A stretch of DNA of 64,000 bases from Alphaproteobacteria bacterium (lineage in GTDB: Bacteria > Pseudomonadota > Alphaproteobacteria > Rhizobiales > CAJQND01), in assembly GCA_024227565.1 (NCBI GenBank), contig JAAEUE010000222.1, forward strand, positions 61,705 to 125,704, in the 5' to 3' direction. Positions 8,181 to 16,019 of the stretch are shown in pieces. A program made the translations under genes and the position numbers. Numbering within the stretch: the first letter of the stretch is position 1; every line of letters starts with the position of its first letter. The notes below the pieces were generated by a model. The model saw only the letters and a program-made list of their open reading frames with translations, ran no database searches and was not told the DNA's origin.

Positions 8181-8642
8181 CTATTCCTTCATGGTCATCA
8201 CATAGGCAAGCACGTCTTCAACCTCTTGGGCAGACAGAACCGTTTTGCCTTTGAATTTCTTGAGCACCCGGTGCAACCCTTCGGCGCGGTGGAAGGCCGG
8301 CATGATCGTGTCTTTGTTCACGATCTTGGAGTTGACGATTCGCAAACGCAACTCGCCTTCCTTCCAGCGGCTGGCCGTACCATCAAGAGGCGGGCCGACC
8401 TGGCCATGAAAGGGCTGGTCCTTGAGACTTGCAACCACATGGCAGGCCAGGCAGTTGCCTTTCTTGCGGTTCAAAAAAACTTTCTTGCCGTTACCGGCAT
8501 CGCCAGCTTTGCCGGTGAGCGAAGCTTTTATCGCTTCGTCCTCGACCTTATATTCAGCTGCTCCAGAAAGCGTCGCGCTGGCGGCAAAAGCCACGAGCCC
8601 CGCCAGGGCAATACCGCCCAAGGCAATGCGTCTTGTGTTCAT
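8181..8642 (-). CDS. soxX: Monoheme cytochrome SoxX
   Basis: The protein has 153 residues from the ATG at 8642, which follows ggaagg; the in-frame upstream codon is not needed. A signal peptide is followed by one heme site CLACH (Cys64-His68), with the distal methionine probably Met114 in TIMPAFHR. It is the electron-accepting partner of SoxA. It is the first gene of the soxXYZA run, with a 192-base upstream gap after tusA that holds a candidate operator. Confidence 0.96.
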   Translation of the reverse strand: MNTRRIALGGIALAGLVAFAASATLSGAAEYKVEDEAIKASLTGKAGDAGNGKKVFLNRKKGNCLACHVVASLKDQPFHGQVGPPLDGTASRWKEGELRLRIVNSKIVNKDTIMPAFHRAEGLHRVLKKFKGKTVLSAQEVEDVLAYVMTMKE

Positions 8643-8753
8643 AATTGTCCTTCCCACGTTTCCCAACCTAAATGCTCTTTGGTGCCTTCGGCAGTTTTCC
8701 TGCCTTGTTTCAGCGTGGTCACCAGAGCATGACCCTCGATTGCGAGCGCCATC

Positions 8754-8773
8754 TTATTCGTTATCGCGAATAT
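8754..8773. promoter_or_regulatory. Candidate SoxR-type operator upstream of soxX
   Basis: The sequence TTATTCGTTATCGCGAATAT contains the perfect inverted repeat TATTCG-N6-CGAATA. ATTC and GAAT are separated by eight bases as in the soxR-upstream site. It lies about 112 bases before the soxX start. It matches the strong consensus at only 11 of 20 positions, so it may be specific to SoxR rather than sHdrR. Confidence 0.5.
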
Positions 8774-8834
8774 ATCAAGAGCCCCTCCCTATCGCCCTCG
8801 CATATTGTCTTTTGCAAACCTCACAAGCCAACCT

Positions 8835-9062
8835 TTAGGCGGCACGCTTGATCATAAAACGATAGAGCCCACCCTCTTCGTTCCATTCCACCAGCTCGTT
8901 TCCGGTCTGCCGGCAGAACGCTTCAAAGTCTGCCACCGCGCCTGGATCGGTTGCGTGAATCTCCAGAACTTCACCGGAAGGAACATCGTTCAAAGCCTTC
9001 TTGGCCTTGAGAATCGGGATTGGGCAATTCATGCCTTTGGTATCGAGAAAATGCTCGGCCAT
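8835..9062 (-). CDS. tusA: TusA-family sulfur transferase
   Basis: The protein has 75 residues with the TusA signature KGMNCPIPILKAKKAL; Cys13 is the persulfide-carrying residue. TusA proteins pass sulfane sulfur between cytoplasmic donors and acceptors. In sHdr-containing organisms the cluster-linked TusA, together with DsrE3C, is known to deliver sulfur to the sHdr complex. It lies upstream of soxXYZA on the minus strand and is divergent from the deacetylase gene, with an operator placed centrally in the gap. It therefore bridges the periplasmic and cytoplasmic modules. Confidence 0.93.
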   Translation of the reverse strand: MAEHFLDTKGMNCPIPILKAKKALNDVPSGEVLEIHATDPGAVADFEAFCRQTGNELVEWNEEGGLYRFMIKRAA

Positions 9063-9100
9063 GGTTTAGCCACACCTCATATGAATCGGGACATTTCCGT

Positions 9101-9120
9101 ATATTAGAATAATTGAATAT
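9101..9120. promoter_or_regulatory. Candidate sulfur-regulon operator between tusA and the lip region
   Basis: The sequence ATATTAGAATAATTGAATAT matches the palindrome ATATTAGAATATTCTAATAT at 17 of 20 positions. It is almost equidistant (about 38 bases) from the tusA start and the deacetylase-like gene start, as expected for a shared repressor site in a divergent promoter region. Confidence 0.7.
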
Positions 9121-9156
9121 TGACGGGAACCTTTTTCTTTGTCAATCCGGTTTGCC

Positions 9157-10305
9157 ATGACTGATGTTCTGCCCAATGCCGACACTGAACAAAACGGTGC
9201 GCTAGCCCCCGTCATCATCAGTGCGGAAATTTACCGGCAGACCGGTTATGGCAGCAATCACCCGTTGGCGATTCCACGGGTTGGTGCCGTGCTCGACCTT
9301 TGCGATGCGCTGGGCTGGTTTGCGCAAGAGCCCTACACCGAAAGCTATGTGGCAAGCATTGCCGACATCACCAGATTCCACGAGCCGGACTATGTCGCCG
9401 CTTTGATCGCATCAGAAGACAACCGCAAGGTCAGCGCTGAGTACCGGAAAAAGCACAACATCGGTACCATGGAGAACCCTCTGTTCCCGGGTCTGTTTGA
9501 CCGTGCGTCCACCTGCGTCGGTGGTTCAATCCAAGCCGGGCGTCTCGCGATGGAGGGTCGCACGGTCTATCACCCCTCAGGTGGAACACACCACGGCATG
9601 GCCGGACAGGCGCGCGGGTTCTGCTACTTCAACGACGTGGTGTTTGCGATTCTCGCCCTGCTCGATCATGGCGCCGGCCGCGTCCTTTACGTTGACCTGG
9701 ACGCTCATCACGGCGACGGTGTCCAAGCCGCGTTCGAGACTGATCCGCGGGTGATGACAATTTCAATTCATGAACAAGATCGCTGGCCACACACCGGGTT
9801 GCTGGATGACCGTGGGGGCGGTTTAGCCCGCAACCTCCCAGTACCTCAAGGATTTTGTGACGATGAATTGGCCTTCATCATGGACGAAGCTGTTGGTCCC
9901 CTGGCTGAGGAATTCGCACCTGATGCTGTAGTCGTCTGCTGCGGTGCAGACGCACTCACCGGTGACCCGCTCTCGACCATGAGCTTAAGCAACGGCGCTT
10001 TGTGGAGCGGCGTGCAGAGTGCGATCGCTCATGCTGGTTCCGCCGTCGTTGTGGGCGGCGGCGGATACAATCCCTGGACCGTGGCCCGCTGCTGGACCGG
10101 ACTCTGGGGCAAGATTGCGGGATATGCTCTTCCAGTCACGTTGCCGGAGGCGGCGAAACAAGTCCTCGCAAAACTGGAATGCGACCTCATCGATGAGGAA
10201 GATGTGGAGGCCGCATGGTTGAACACATTGGTGGACGCGCCCTCGCCCGGGCCGATCCGACCTGAGGTGAAAGATGCTGTGAGGACCGTCTTGTCGAAGG
10301 ACTAA
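9157..10305 (+). CDS. Histone-deacetylase-fold zinc amidohydrolase (AcuC/HDAC family)
   Basis: The protein has 382 residues from the ATG at 9157; no strong Shine-Dalgarno is visible, and a TTG 18 bases upstream is an alternative. All HDAC catalytic elements are present: the His145-His146 dyad in SGGTHHGM, zinc ligands in VDLDAHHGDGV (Asp182, His184), GADALTGDPL (third ligand Asp265 region) and the transition-state tyrosine Tyr304 in GGGGYNPWTVARCW. The enzyme should therefore be active on an acyl-lysine or acylated amine. It lies between tusA and lipS1, divergent from tusA across a regulon-type operator. A role in removing acyl groups from a lipoyl-type lysine is a context-based guess. Confidence 0.88.
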   Translation: MTDVLPNADTEQNGALAPVIISAEIYRQTGYGSNHPLAIPRVGAVLDLCDALGWFAQEPYTESYVASIADITRFHEPDYVAALIASEDNRKVSAEYRKKHNIGTMENPLFPGLFDRASTCVGGSIQAGRLAMEGRTVYHPSGGTHHGMAGQARGFCYFNDVVFAILALLDHGAGRVLYVDLDAHHGDGVQAAFETDPRVMTISIHEQDRWPHTGLLDDRGGGLARNLPVPQGFCDDELAFIMDEAVGPLAEEFAPDAVVVCCGADALTGDPLSTMSLSNGALWSGVQSAIAHAGSAVVVGGGGYNPWTVARCWTGLWGKIAGYALPVTLPEAAKQVLAKLECDLIDEEDVEAAWLNTLVDAPSPGPIRPEVKDAVRTVLSKD

Positions 10306-10347
10306 TCCACAAGACCGTTGCACGGGCTGCGTGATCCTGTAGTCTAC

Positions 10348-10367
10348 ATATTAGAAAAAACGAATAC
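10348..10367. promoter_or_regulatory. Candidate sulfur-regulon operator directly upstream of lipS1
   Basis: The sequence ATATTAGAAAAAACGAATAC matches the consensus palindrome at 15 of 20 positions. It ends 10 bases before the lipS1 ATG, where a ribosome binding site would normally be, and no convincing Shine-Dalgarno is seen. Either lipS1 is leaderless or weakly initiated, or translation starts at the in-frame TTG at 10318. Confidence 0.5.
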
Positions 10368-10377
10368 GAATGAGATC

Positions 10378-11418
10378 ATGAGCTGGCTGGAACGACTAGA
10401 GCAAATAGAAGAGCTGGAAGACGCCGAACTCGATGCCACATTGGTTGGCCGGTTCGAACAGAATGCCAGCCGTCTTCAAAACCGCCCGATCCGGTTCTCC
10501 ACGCCTACATTCAAGGAGTATTTGAGCTCTGAACTCAGCGGATGCGGCAAGAACAGCTTCCCGGCGTTCTCCATCACGGCAGGGGCTTGCGCCCTCATGT
10601 GCGATCATTGCCAGGCCAAAATCCTGGAGCCGATGATCCCGGCGACAAAACCTGAGATGCTGGACCAGAAGGTGCGCGACTTGGTTCTCTTACAAAACTT
10701 GCAAGGCTTCCTGCTGTCAGGCGGATCGAACCGGCACAACGAGATCAAGTACGAACGCTTCTATCCGGTGATCGAAGGCCTGAAGCGTGACTTCCCGGAT
10801 CTCAAGATTGCAATTCACACGGCACTGACCGACGAAGCCCGTGCCAAGTCCATGGAATCAGCGGGTGTCGACACCGCGATGATGGATGTGATCGGAGCGC
10901 AGGAAACAATCGAGCAGGTCTATCATCTGGACCGGCCTGTGGATGACTTCGAGGCAACCCTGGAGGCGCTCTGTGCCACCTCCATGGAGATCGTGCCGCA
11001 CATTGTGGTGGGTTTGCACTATGGCAAGATCCTTGGCGAGGCCAACGCCCTGGACATCGTCTCGCGCCATGGCATCCATTCCCTGGTGCTGGTGGTCATC
11101 ATGCCGTTCTATGCCAAGTCTGGAACCTTCGTTACGCCGGAGACGCGCGATGTGGGCGAGATCTTTCTGGAGGCCCGCAGCCGGATTCAGGAGCAGCAGG
11201 TGCTGCTTGGCTGCGCCCGTCCGCCTGGCATGCATAAACGGGAAACGGACGCCTATGCGGTGATGGCCGGCTTGGACGGGATCGCATTCCCGGCCGACGG
11301 CACGGTGGCCGTCGCTCAAGCTGTCGGCCGCGAGCATCATCAAGAGCATGCCTGTTGTTCCATCAAAATCGGTGGCGGCAACTCATCCCTGCAATCGTTG
11401 AAGACCTGCGCCGCATGA
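10378..11418 (+). CDS. lipS1: Radical SAM lipoyl synthase component LipS1
   Basis: The protein has 346 residues from MSWLERL. A biotin-synthase-like radical SAM fold carries the cluster motif CALMCDHC (Cys71, Cys75, Cys78) and FLLSGGSNRH; later cysteines, including the CARPPG segment and ACCSIKIGGGNSS near the end, could bind an auxiliary cluster. LipS1 and LipS2 are the paired enzymes that insert two sulfur atoms into octanoyl-LbpA in sHdr organisms, replacing LipA. It overlaps lipT by ATGA. The 1/2 numbering follows gene order and could be the reverse of published usage. Confidence 0.85.
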   Translation: MSWLERLEQIEELEDAELDATLVGRFEQNASRLQNRPIRFSTPTFKEYLSSELSGCGKNSFPAFSITAGACALMCDHCQAKILEPMIPATKPEMLDQKVRDLVLLQNLQGFLLSGGSNRHNEIKYERFYPVIEGLKRDFPDLKIAIHTALTDEARAKSMESAGVDTAMMDVIGAQETIEQVYHLDRPVDDFEATLEALCATSMEIVPHIVVGLHYGKILGEANALDIVSRHGIHSLVLVVIMPFYAKSGTFVTPETRDVGEIFLEARSRIQEQQVLLGCARPPGMHKRETDAYAVMAGLDGIAFPADGTVAVAQAVGREHHQEHACCSIKIGGGNSSLQSLKTCAA

Positions 11419-12485
11419 CGGCATCGCGCGCCACAGATGTTCTAATTGTGGGGCTCGGTCCTGCGGGCGCCTGCGCGGCGGTTGAAGCGGCGAAGGCCGG
11501 GCTTTCCGTGCTCGCGATCGAGCGCAAGGCTAGCGCGGGGAAACCCGTGCAGTGCGCAGAGTTCGTCCCCTCCCCCATGGGCATGGAGGTGGACAACCTT
11601 GCGGCCAACAGCCTGCAACCCATCACGTCAATGGTTACCTTCGTGGAGCAAGGCCCAGGGGAGACCGTTGAGCAGTTTCCAGGTTTGATGATTGACCGTG
11701 AGCAGTTCGATGCGCAGCTTGCCAGCGCCGCCGTCCAAGCGGGCGCGGAGTGCCGTTTCGGCATCAACGTGCAGGCTCTCAACAGTGATGGCAGCGCCCA
11801 ATTGAGTGATGGCCAGGCGGTCAAACCGCGAATCCTCATCGGCGCGGATGGGCCACGGTCCCACGTGGGCGAAGCCATCGGACAGGTGAACACCAAAATT
11901 GCTGAAACCCGCCAGATTACGGTGCCCTTGCATGAGCAATTGGCGTCCACAGACATATTCTTGTCTGCTGCCTTTCCGGGTGGCTACGGCTGGCTGTTTC
12001 CAAAGGGCAATCAGGCCAATCTGGGCATGGGGCTCAAACCTGAACTCAAACACGAACTGAAGCCGCTTTTGGCGGAGTTGCATCAAACCCTCGTGGACGC
12101 TGGCCGGGTGGGCGAAACCATCAGCGCCCATACGGGCGGCGCGATCCCGGTTGGCGGTATGCTGAAACCTTTTGGCCAAGTTGGCGACGTTCACGTGCTT
12201 TTAGCTGGCGATGCCGCCGGGCTGACAAACCCGGTGACCGGCGCCGGGATCAATGCAGCCGTGCTGTCTGGCCGGCGGGCAGGCCAATGTGCAGCGGACC
12301 TCCTTGCAGGAAATGCGAACGCACAGCAAGACTATGCCGAAGAACTGGAAGATCTGCTGAAACCCTCGTTGGACCGCGCGTTGGCGCGCCGGCGGACATT
12401 GCTTGAGCATTACGTTGAAGGCAGCCCAAACGCGCGTGACTTGCGGGCAAGTTGGATTGCCTATCCTGAGTATTGGGCGGCTTAA
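11415..12485 (+). CDS. lipT: FAD-dependent oxidoreductase LipT
   Basis: The protein has 356 residues, starting within the lipS1 stop codon (ATGA), which implies translational coupling. It is a geranylgeranyl-reductase-like flavoprotein: the dinucleotide motif VLIVGLGPAGACAAVEAA is at the N-terminus, with ILIGADGPRS and LLAGDAAGLTNPVTGAGI further on. LipT occurs with lipS1 and lipS2 in sHdr-type lipoate-assembly clusters, where it is thought to supply electrons or redox-adjust the lipoyl assembly. That function is inferred from the conserved neighbourhood. Confidence 0.85.
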   Translation: MTASRATDVLIVGLGPAGACAAVEAAKAGLSVLAIERKASAGKPVQCAEFVPSPMGMEVDNLAANSLQPITSMVTFVEQGPGETVEQFPGLMIDREQFDAQLASAAVQAGAECRFGINVQALNSDGSAQLSDGQAVKPRILIGADGPRSHVGEAIGQVNTKIAETRQITVPLHEQLASTDIFLSAAFPGGYGWLFPKGNQANLGMGLKPELKHELKPLLAELHQTLVDAGRVGETISAHTGGAIPVGGMLKPFGQVGDVHVLLAGDAAGLTNPVTGAGINAAVLSGRRAGQCAADLLAGNANAQQDYAEELEDLLKPSLDRALARRRTLLEHYVEGSPNARDLRASWIAYPEYWAA

Positions 12486-12504
12486 ACATGGGAGGCCTGA
12501 CACA

Positions 12505-13803
12505 ATGAGCTGTTTAAAGCCGGAGGGCGCCGAACCGGGCGGCCTCAACAATGCGGGCCTGGATTTCAACCCTGCCGACATGATGGAGCCGCGCAAACCG
12601 GGAGCAATCTCTCCCGACCTGAAGAACGGCGGCCGTGTGAAACACAATGACGTGGCGCCGGAAGGGGTTTATCTGCCCGATTACAACATTCTGACCCCGC
12701 ATATGCGCTCACCTGAGTATGTTCAGATGTCGACCGCTGCGGCGATCACCCTGGGCATCACCAAAGGCAAGATGCATCGCTGCGACTGCACCAGGTGTCT
12801 CAATTTGCTGTTGACCTACCCGGAAGGCTGCCGCGCCAACTGCGCCTATTGCGGTCTCGCCCGGCACCGCGAAGCTGAACGCGATTATGCCGACCGCAAC
12901 TTCATCCGCGTGGACTGGCCAGCGGTGCCCATGGAAGAGGTGGCGTCAATCGTTGCCAAAGACGGAGAGAACAGCCCGTTCCACCGCATGTGCATCTCCA
13001 TGATCACACATCCGCGCTCAGACGAAGATACCTTCACGGTTCTGAAAGCTTGGACCGACAAGGTGGACCCGAGCGCCATCCCCATCTCGATTCTTTCCAA
13101 TCCCACGACCATGACCCGGCACGACGTGAAGTGCTTGCACACCATGGGTTCAGATATCTTCACCGTGGCCATCGATGCGGCAACGCCCGAAATTTTTGAC
13201 CGCACTCGCGGCAAGGGCGTGCAGTCACCGCACAGCTGGAAGAAATATTGGGACATCATGATGGACGCCCGCGAGATCTTCGGGCCCAAGAAATTCGGCG
13301 CCCACGTCATCATCGGCATGGGCGAGACTGAATTTGACGCTTTGACACTTGTCCAACAGTTGGTGGACCTGGGAGGGCATAGCCACATGTTCTGCTTTTT
13401 CCCGGAAAAAGGTTCCTTGATGGACCATCTGCCGGCCACCCCACGCGACCAGTGGCGCCGGGTTCAGCTGGCGCGCTATCTCATCGACTATTGTGACAAG
13501 CGGGTTGAGGACATGACGTTCGACGAGCACGGCCGGGTCAGCGATTTTGGCATTCCCCAGGCAGAGTTGGACATGACCATCGACAGCGGCATCGCGTTCC
13601 GCACCTCCGGGTGCCCGGGCAAGTTTGCCGACGACATCTCAGCTTGCGACCGCCCTTATGGGGATTCGCCGCCGAGCAACATCGCAAGCTACCCTTTCCA
13701 GCCGGCAGACGTGGACATTCGGAAGATCCGCAGCCAGATGGGCATGTTGCGGGACGGCGAGACCTACGAAGGCGGCGAGGACATCGAAACCATCCATGGC
13801 TAA
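12505..13803 (+). CDS. lipS2: Radical SAM lipoyl synthase component LipS2
   Basis: The protein has 432 residues; the start at MSCLKPEG was chosen because gggagg lies just upstream of it, and an upstream in-frame codon would run back into lipT. The radical SAM cluster motif is CRANCAYC (Cys109, Cys113, Cys116), preceded by CDCTRC (Cys93, 95, 98), which probably binds the auxiliary cluster that donates sulfur in LipA-like chemistry. It works with LipS1 on octanoylated LbpA. The next gene starts inside its last codons, indicating coupling. Confidence 0.87.
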   Translation: MSCLKPEGAEPGGLNNAGLDFNPADMMEPRKPGAISPDLKNGGRVKHNDVAPEGVYLPDYNILTPHMRSPEYVQMSTAAAITLGITKGKMHRCDCTRCLNLLLTYPEGCRANCAYCGLARHREAERDYADRNFIRVDWPAVPMEEVASIVAKDGENSPFHRMCISMITHPRSDEDTFTVLKAWTDKVDPSAIPISILSNPTTMTRHDVKCLHTMGSDIFTVAIDAATPEIFDRTRGKGVQSPHSWKKYWDIMMDAREIFGPKKFGAHVIIGMGETEFDALTLVQQLVDLGGHSHMFCFFPEKGSLMDHLPATPRDQWRRVQLARYLIDYCDKRVEDMTFDEHGRVSDFGIPQAELDMTIDSGIAFRTSGCPGKFADDISACDRPYGDSPPSNIASYPFQPADVDIRKIRSQMGMLRDGETYEGGEDIETIHG

Positions 13804-14860
13804 ACCGTTCCGCATTATCGATACTGGCATCAGGGATGGCCGCGAGCAGATCGCCTTTGACCAGGCGTTGGTCGACCTTCATCAGGCGGGCGAGGTTCCT
13901 GACACGTTGCGCTTCCTGCGCTTTCCACCAACCGCGCTCGTCGGACGCCACCAAGCATTGAGCCAAGAGCTGAAGCTGGACTATTGCACCAAGAACAATA
14001 TCCGCACAGTGCGCCGCATCACGGGCGGTGGCCCGCTCTACTTCGACGAAGGCCAGCTTGGGTGGGAACTGGTGTTCCACCGGGCCAGCCTCGGCACCAG
14101 CGATCTTAGAGAGTTGTCGCTGAAGATCTGCGAGGCGGTGGCCTTGGGGCTGAGCAAGCTCGGCGTCGACGCAAAGTATCGCGCGCCGACGGACATTGAG
14201 GTGGAAGGCCGGAAGATCTCCGGAACGGGCGGGTTCTTTGACGGCGATACGGCGATGTATCAGGGCACGGTGCTGATCGACATGGATCCGGCCGATATGA
14301 TCGCCACGCTGAATGTGCCAAGCCCGGAGATTGCCAAGAGCCTGATCGATTCCGCCGCACAGCGTGTGGTGACCTTCAAGGAACTGCTGCGCAGCGTGCC
14401 GGAAATGGACGAGGTGAAGGCCATGCTGGTGGAGGGGTTTGCCGAGCATTTGGGCATCGACGCCCGACCTGGCGAGGTGACAGCGCGCGAGGAAGAACTC
14501 GCCAAACAATATTTCGACGAAGAGATTGGCACCGATGCCTTCGTGGCCGAGATCGACAATCCGGCGGCGGAGACTGGCATCCTGTCAGCACGCCATGCGG
14601 GCGCTGGAGGCTCGGTTACCGCTTATGCACGTCTCGAGGGTCCGCAGCAGGACCGAATCCGGGAAGTGCTGATCACCGGTGACTTCTTCATCGCCCCTCC
14701 CCGCACCATCTTCGATCTGGAGGCTGCTCTGCGCGGGACCTTCACCAGGGACATCCAGCAAACGGTGGCCGGATTCTTTGAGACAGCAGATGTTGGATTG
14801 ATGACTGTGGGCCCGGATGACTTTGCTACCGCGCTCGAACAAGCCATCGCGGCAAAATGA
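13796..14860 (+). CDS. slpl: Lipoate/octanoate:protein ligase of the sHdr type, sLpl(AB)
   Basis: The protein has 354 residues and overlaps lipS2 by 8 bases. The N-terminal ligase domain has the LplA landmarks VRRITGGGPLYFDEG and TDIEVEGRKISGTGG (the lysine is the acyl-adenylate contact). A C-terminal domain corresponding to LplB is fused, giving a length well above a bare LplA large domain. In sHdr organisms this ligase loads lipoate or octanoate specifically onto LbpA. It sits in the operon immediately after the two radical SAM genes and overlaps the next gene. Confidence 0.88.
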   Translation: MAKPFRIIDTGIRDGREQIAFDQALVDLHQAGEVPDTLRFLRFPPTALVGRHQALSQELKLDYCTKNNIRTVRRITGGGPLYFDEGQLGWELVFHRASLGTSDLRELSLKICEAVALGLSKLGVDAKYRAPTDIEVEGRKISGTGGFFDGDTAMYQGTVLIDMDPADMIATLNVPSPEIAKSLIDSAAQRVVTFKELLRSVPEMDEVKAMLVEGFAEHLGIDARPGEVTAREEELAKQYFDEEIGTDAFVAEIDNPAAETGILSARHAGAGGSVTAYARLEGPQQDRIREVLITGDFFIAPPRTIFDLEAALRGTFTRDIQQTVAGFFETADVGLMTVGPDDFATALEQAIAAK

Positions 14861-15552
14861 AGGCGCTGACGGTCGTCCAGCATACGTCTGCTGACTATCT
14901 CGGCCTGATAGAAGACCATCTGGAGGGCCGCCGCATCCGTTTTTCGTACGTGCGCCCGTTCACCGAAGGCACCTCGGTGCCTGCCTATGCAGAGGTGGCC
15001 GACGGACTTGTGCTGCTGGGCGGCGGGCCTTGGGGCAGCGCGGGAATGCGCGATGTGCCCACATTAGCAGAAGAGATCGCCCTCACCCGCGCCGCTTTGA
15101 TGCATGGTCTGCCCATTATCGCGATCGGTTTGGGCGCGCAGATTCTCAGCCTTGCTGCCGACGGACGCGTTGAGGCCGCGGATCTGCGGTTCACGGTAGA
15201 AACCGCGCGCAGGCTGGACCCTGATGGGTTGAACGGTTTTCTGCCGGAGACCTTTCCCCATGCCTGCTACATGCGCGACCGCCCGGTGCCGCCGGACTAT
15301 GCCTCCATTCTGGCTGTCGACGCACAAGGCCTGCCTGCCATCTTTCAAATTGGCGACAACGCCGTTGGGTTCACTGGGCATCCAGGCTTCAAACTGGCCA
15401 TGGCGGAGGACCTGATCATGGAATTTGAAGAAACACCGCCCGATCCGGCCTCAAAGCTTGAGGCTCTGCGGCTCGTCAAAACGCAGATTGAGGACGCCCT
15501 GGTGCCCACTATGACTGGTTTGGTTGGCATAACCGGTCTCATGAGACCTTAG
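14857..15552 (+). CDS. Class I glutamine-amidotransferase homologue lacking catalytic residues
   Basis: The protein has 231 residues and overlaps the ligase gene by ATGA. The GATase1 fold is recognizable (VLLGGGPWGS, IIAIGLGAQILS, VGFTGHPGF), but the nucleophile elbow, normally GxCxGxQ, reads AIGLGAQ with glycine (residue 91) where the cysteine should be, and the usual His-Pro-Glu is His-Pro-Gly. It should not hydrolyse glutamine. A binding or scaffold role in lipoate assembly or sulfur transfer is possible; its conserved operon position argues against simple decay. Confidence 0.78.
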   Translation: MKALTVVQHTSADYLGLIEDHLEGRRIRFSYVRPFTEGTSVPAYAEVADGLVLLGGGPWGSAGMRDVPTLAEEIALTRAALMHGLPIIAIGLGAQILSLAADGRVEAADLRFTVETARRLDPDGLNGFLPETFPHACYMRDRPVPPDYASILAVDAQGLPAIFQIGDNAVGFTGHPGFKLAMAEDLIMEFEETPPDPASKLEALRLVKTQIEDALVPTMTGLVGITGLMRP

Positions 15553-15563
15553 AACAGTTGATT

Positions 15564-15583
15564 ACTTTAGTATATTCTAATAT
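15564..15583. promoter_or_regulatory. Candidate sulfur-regulon operator upstream of dsrE3C-shdr
   Basis: The sequence ACTTTAGTATATTCTAATAT matches the consensus palindrome at 17 of 20 positions, 35 bases before the dsrE3C start and just after the preceding gene. A 14-base part (ATATTCTAATATAA, 15572-15585) is identical to the site at 23055-23068. It probably controls the main sHdr transcript. Confidence 0.7.
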
Positions 15584-15618
15584 AAGAGTATGGCATCAGC
15601 TCTGGGAGGACCACTGCA

Positions 15619-15996
15619 ATGGCTGACAAGCTAATCATCGTTATGGCCAACACTGATCCGCGCAACGGCGAAGAGCTGGGCGCGCCGATCTTTCAAGCCA
15701 CTGTGGCTGCCGCCATGGACTACGAGGTTGATGTAATCTGCACCGCCACCTCAGGACGCCTTATGAAGAAGGGCGTGGCTGAAGGTCTGGTGGTCAAAGA
15801 GGGTTCGCCCAAATCCGTTTATGATTTCATCAAGGATGCCCATGAAGCGGGCGTCAAATTCTATTGCTGCTCGCCCAATCTCGACCTGTTCGACATGGAA
15901 AAGGAAGATCTGATCCCTGAGTGCGATGGGATCGTTGGCGGGGCTCACCTGATTGAGCAGGTGATGGAAGAAGACTGCAAGGTGATGACCTACTGA
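15619..15996 (+). CDS. dsrE3C: Cytoplasmic sulfurtransferase DsrE3C
   Basis: The protein has 125 residues of DsrE fold (MADKLIIVMANTDPRNGEELG). Two adjacent cysteines, Cys83 and Cys84, lie in the KFYCCSPNL loop, matching the Cys pair known from sHdr-linked DsrE3C, which exchanges sulfane sulfur with TusA. The start follows gggagg. It heads the shdr gene run behind a regulon-type operator and is followed after 23 bases by shdrC1. Its likely task is to buffer sulfur arriving from import and hand it to TusA or the sHdr complex. Confidence 0.9.
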   Translation: MADKLIIVMANTDPRNGEELGAPIFQATVAAAMDYEVDVICTATSGRLMKKGVAEGLVVKEGSPKSVYDFIKDAHEAGVKFYCCSPNLDLFDMEKEDLIPECDGIVGGAHLIEQVMEEDCKVMTY

Positions 15997-16019
15997 CGCG
16001 CTTAAGGGACAGCTAAAGC

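Noticed and set aside
14857..15552. Functional glutamine amidotransferase
   Set aside because: The fold is there but the catalytic Cys and Glu positions are Gly, so a catalytic call is not supported.
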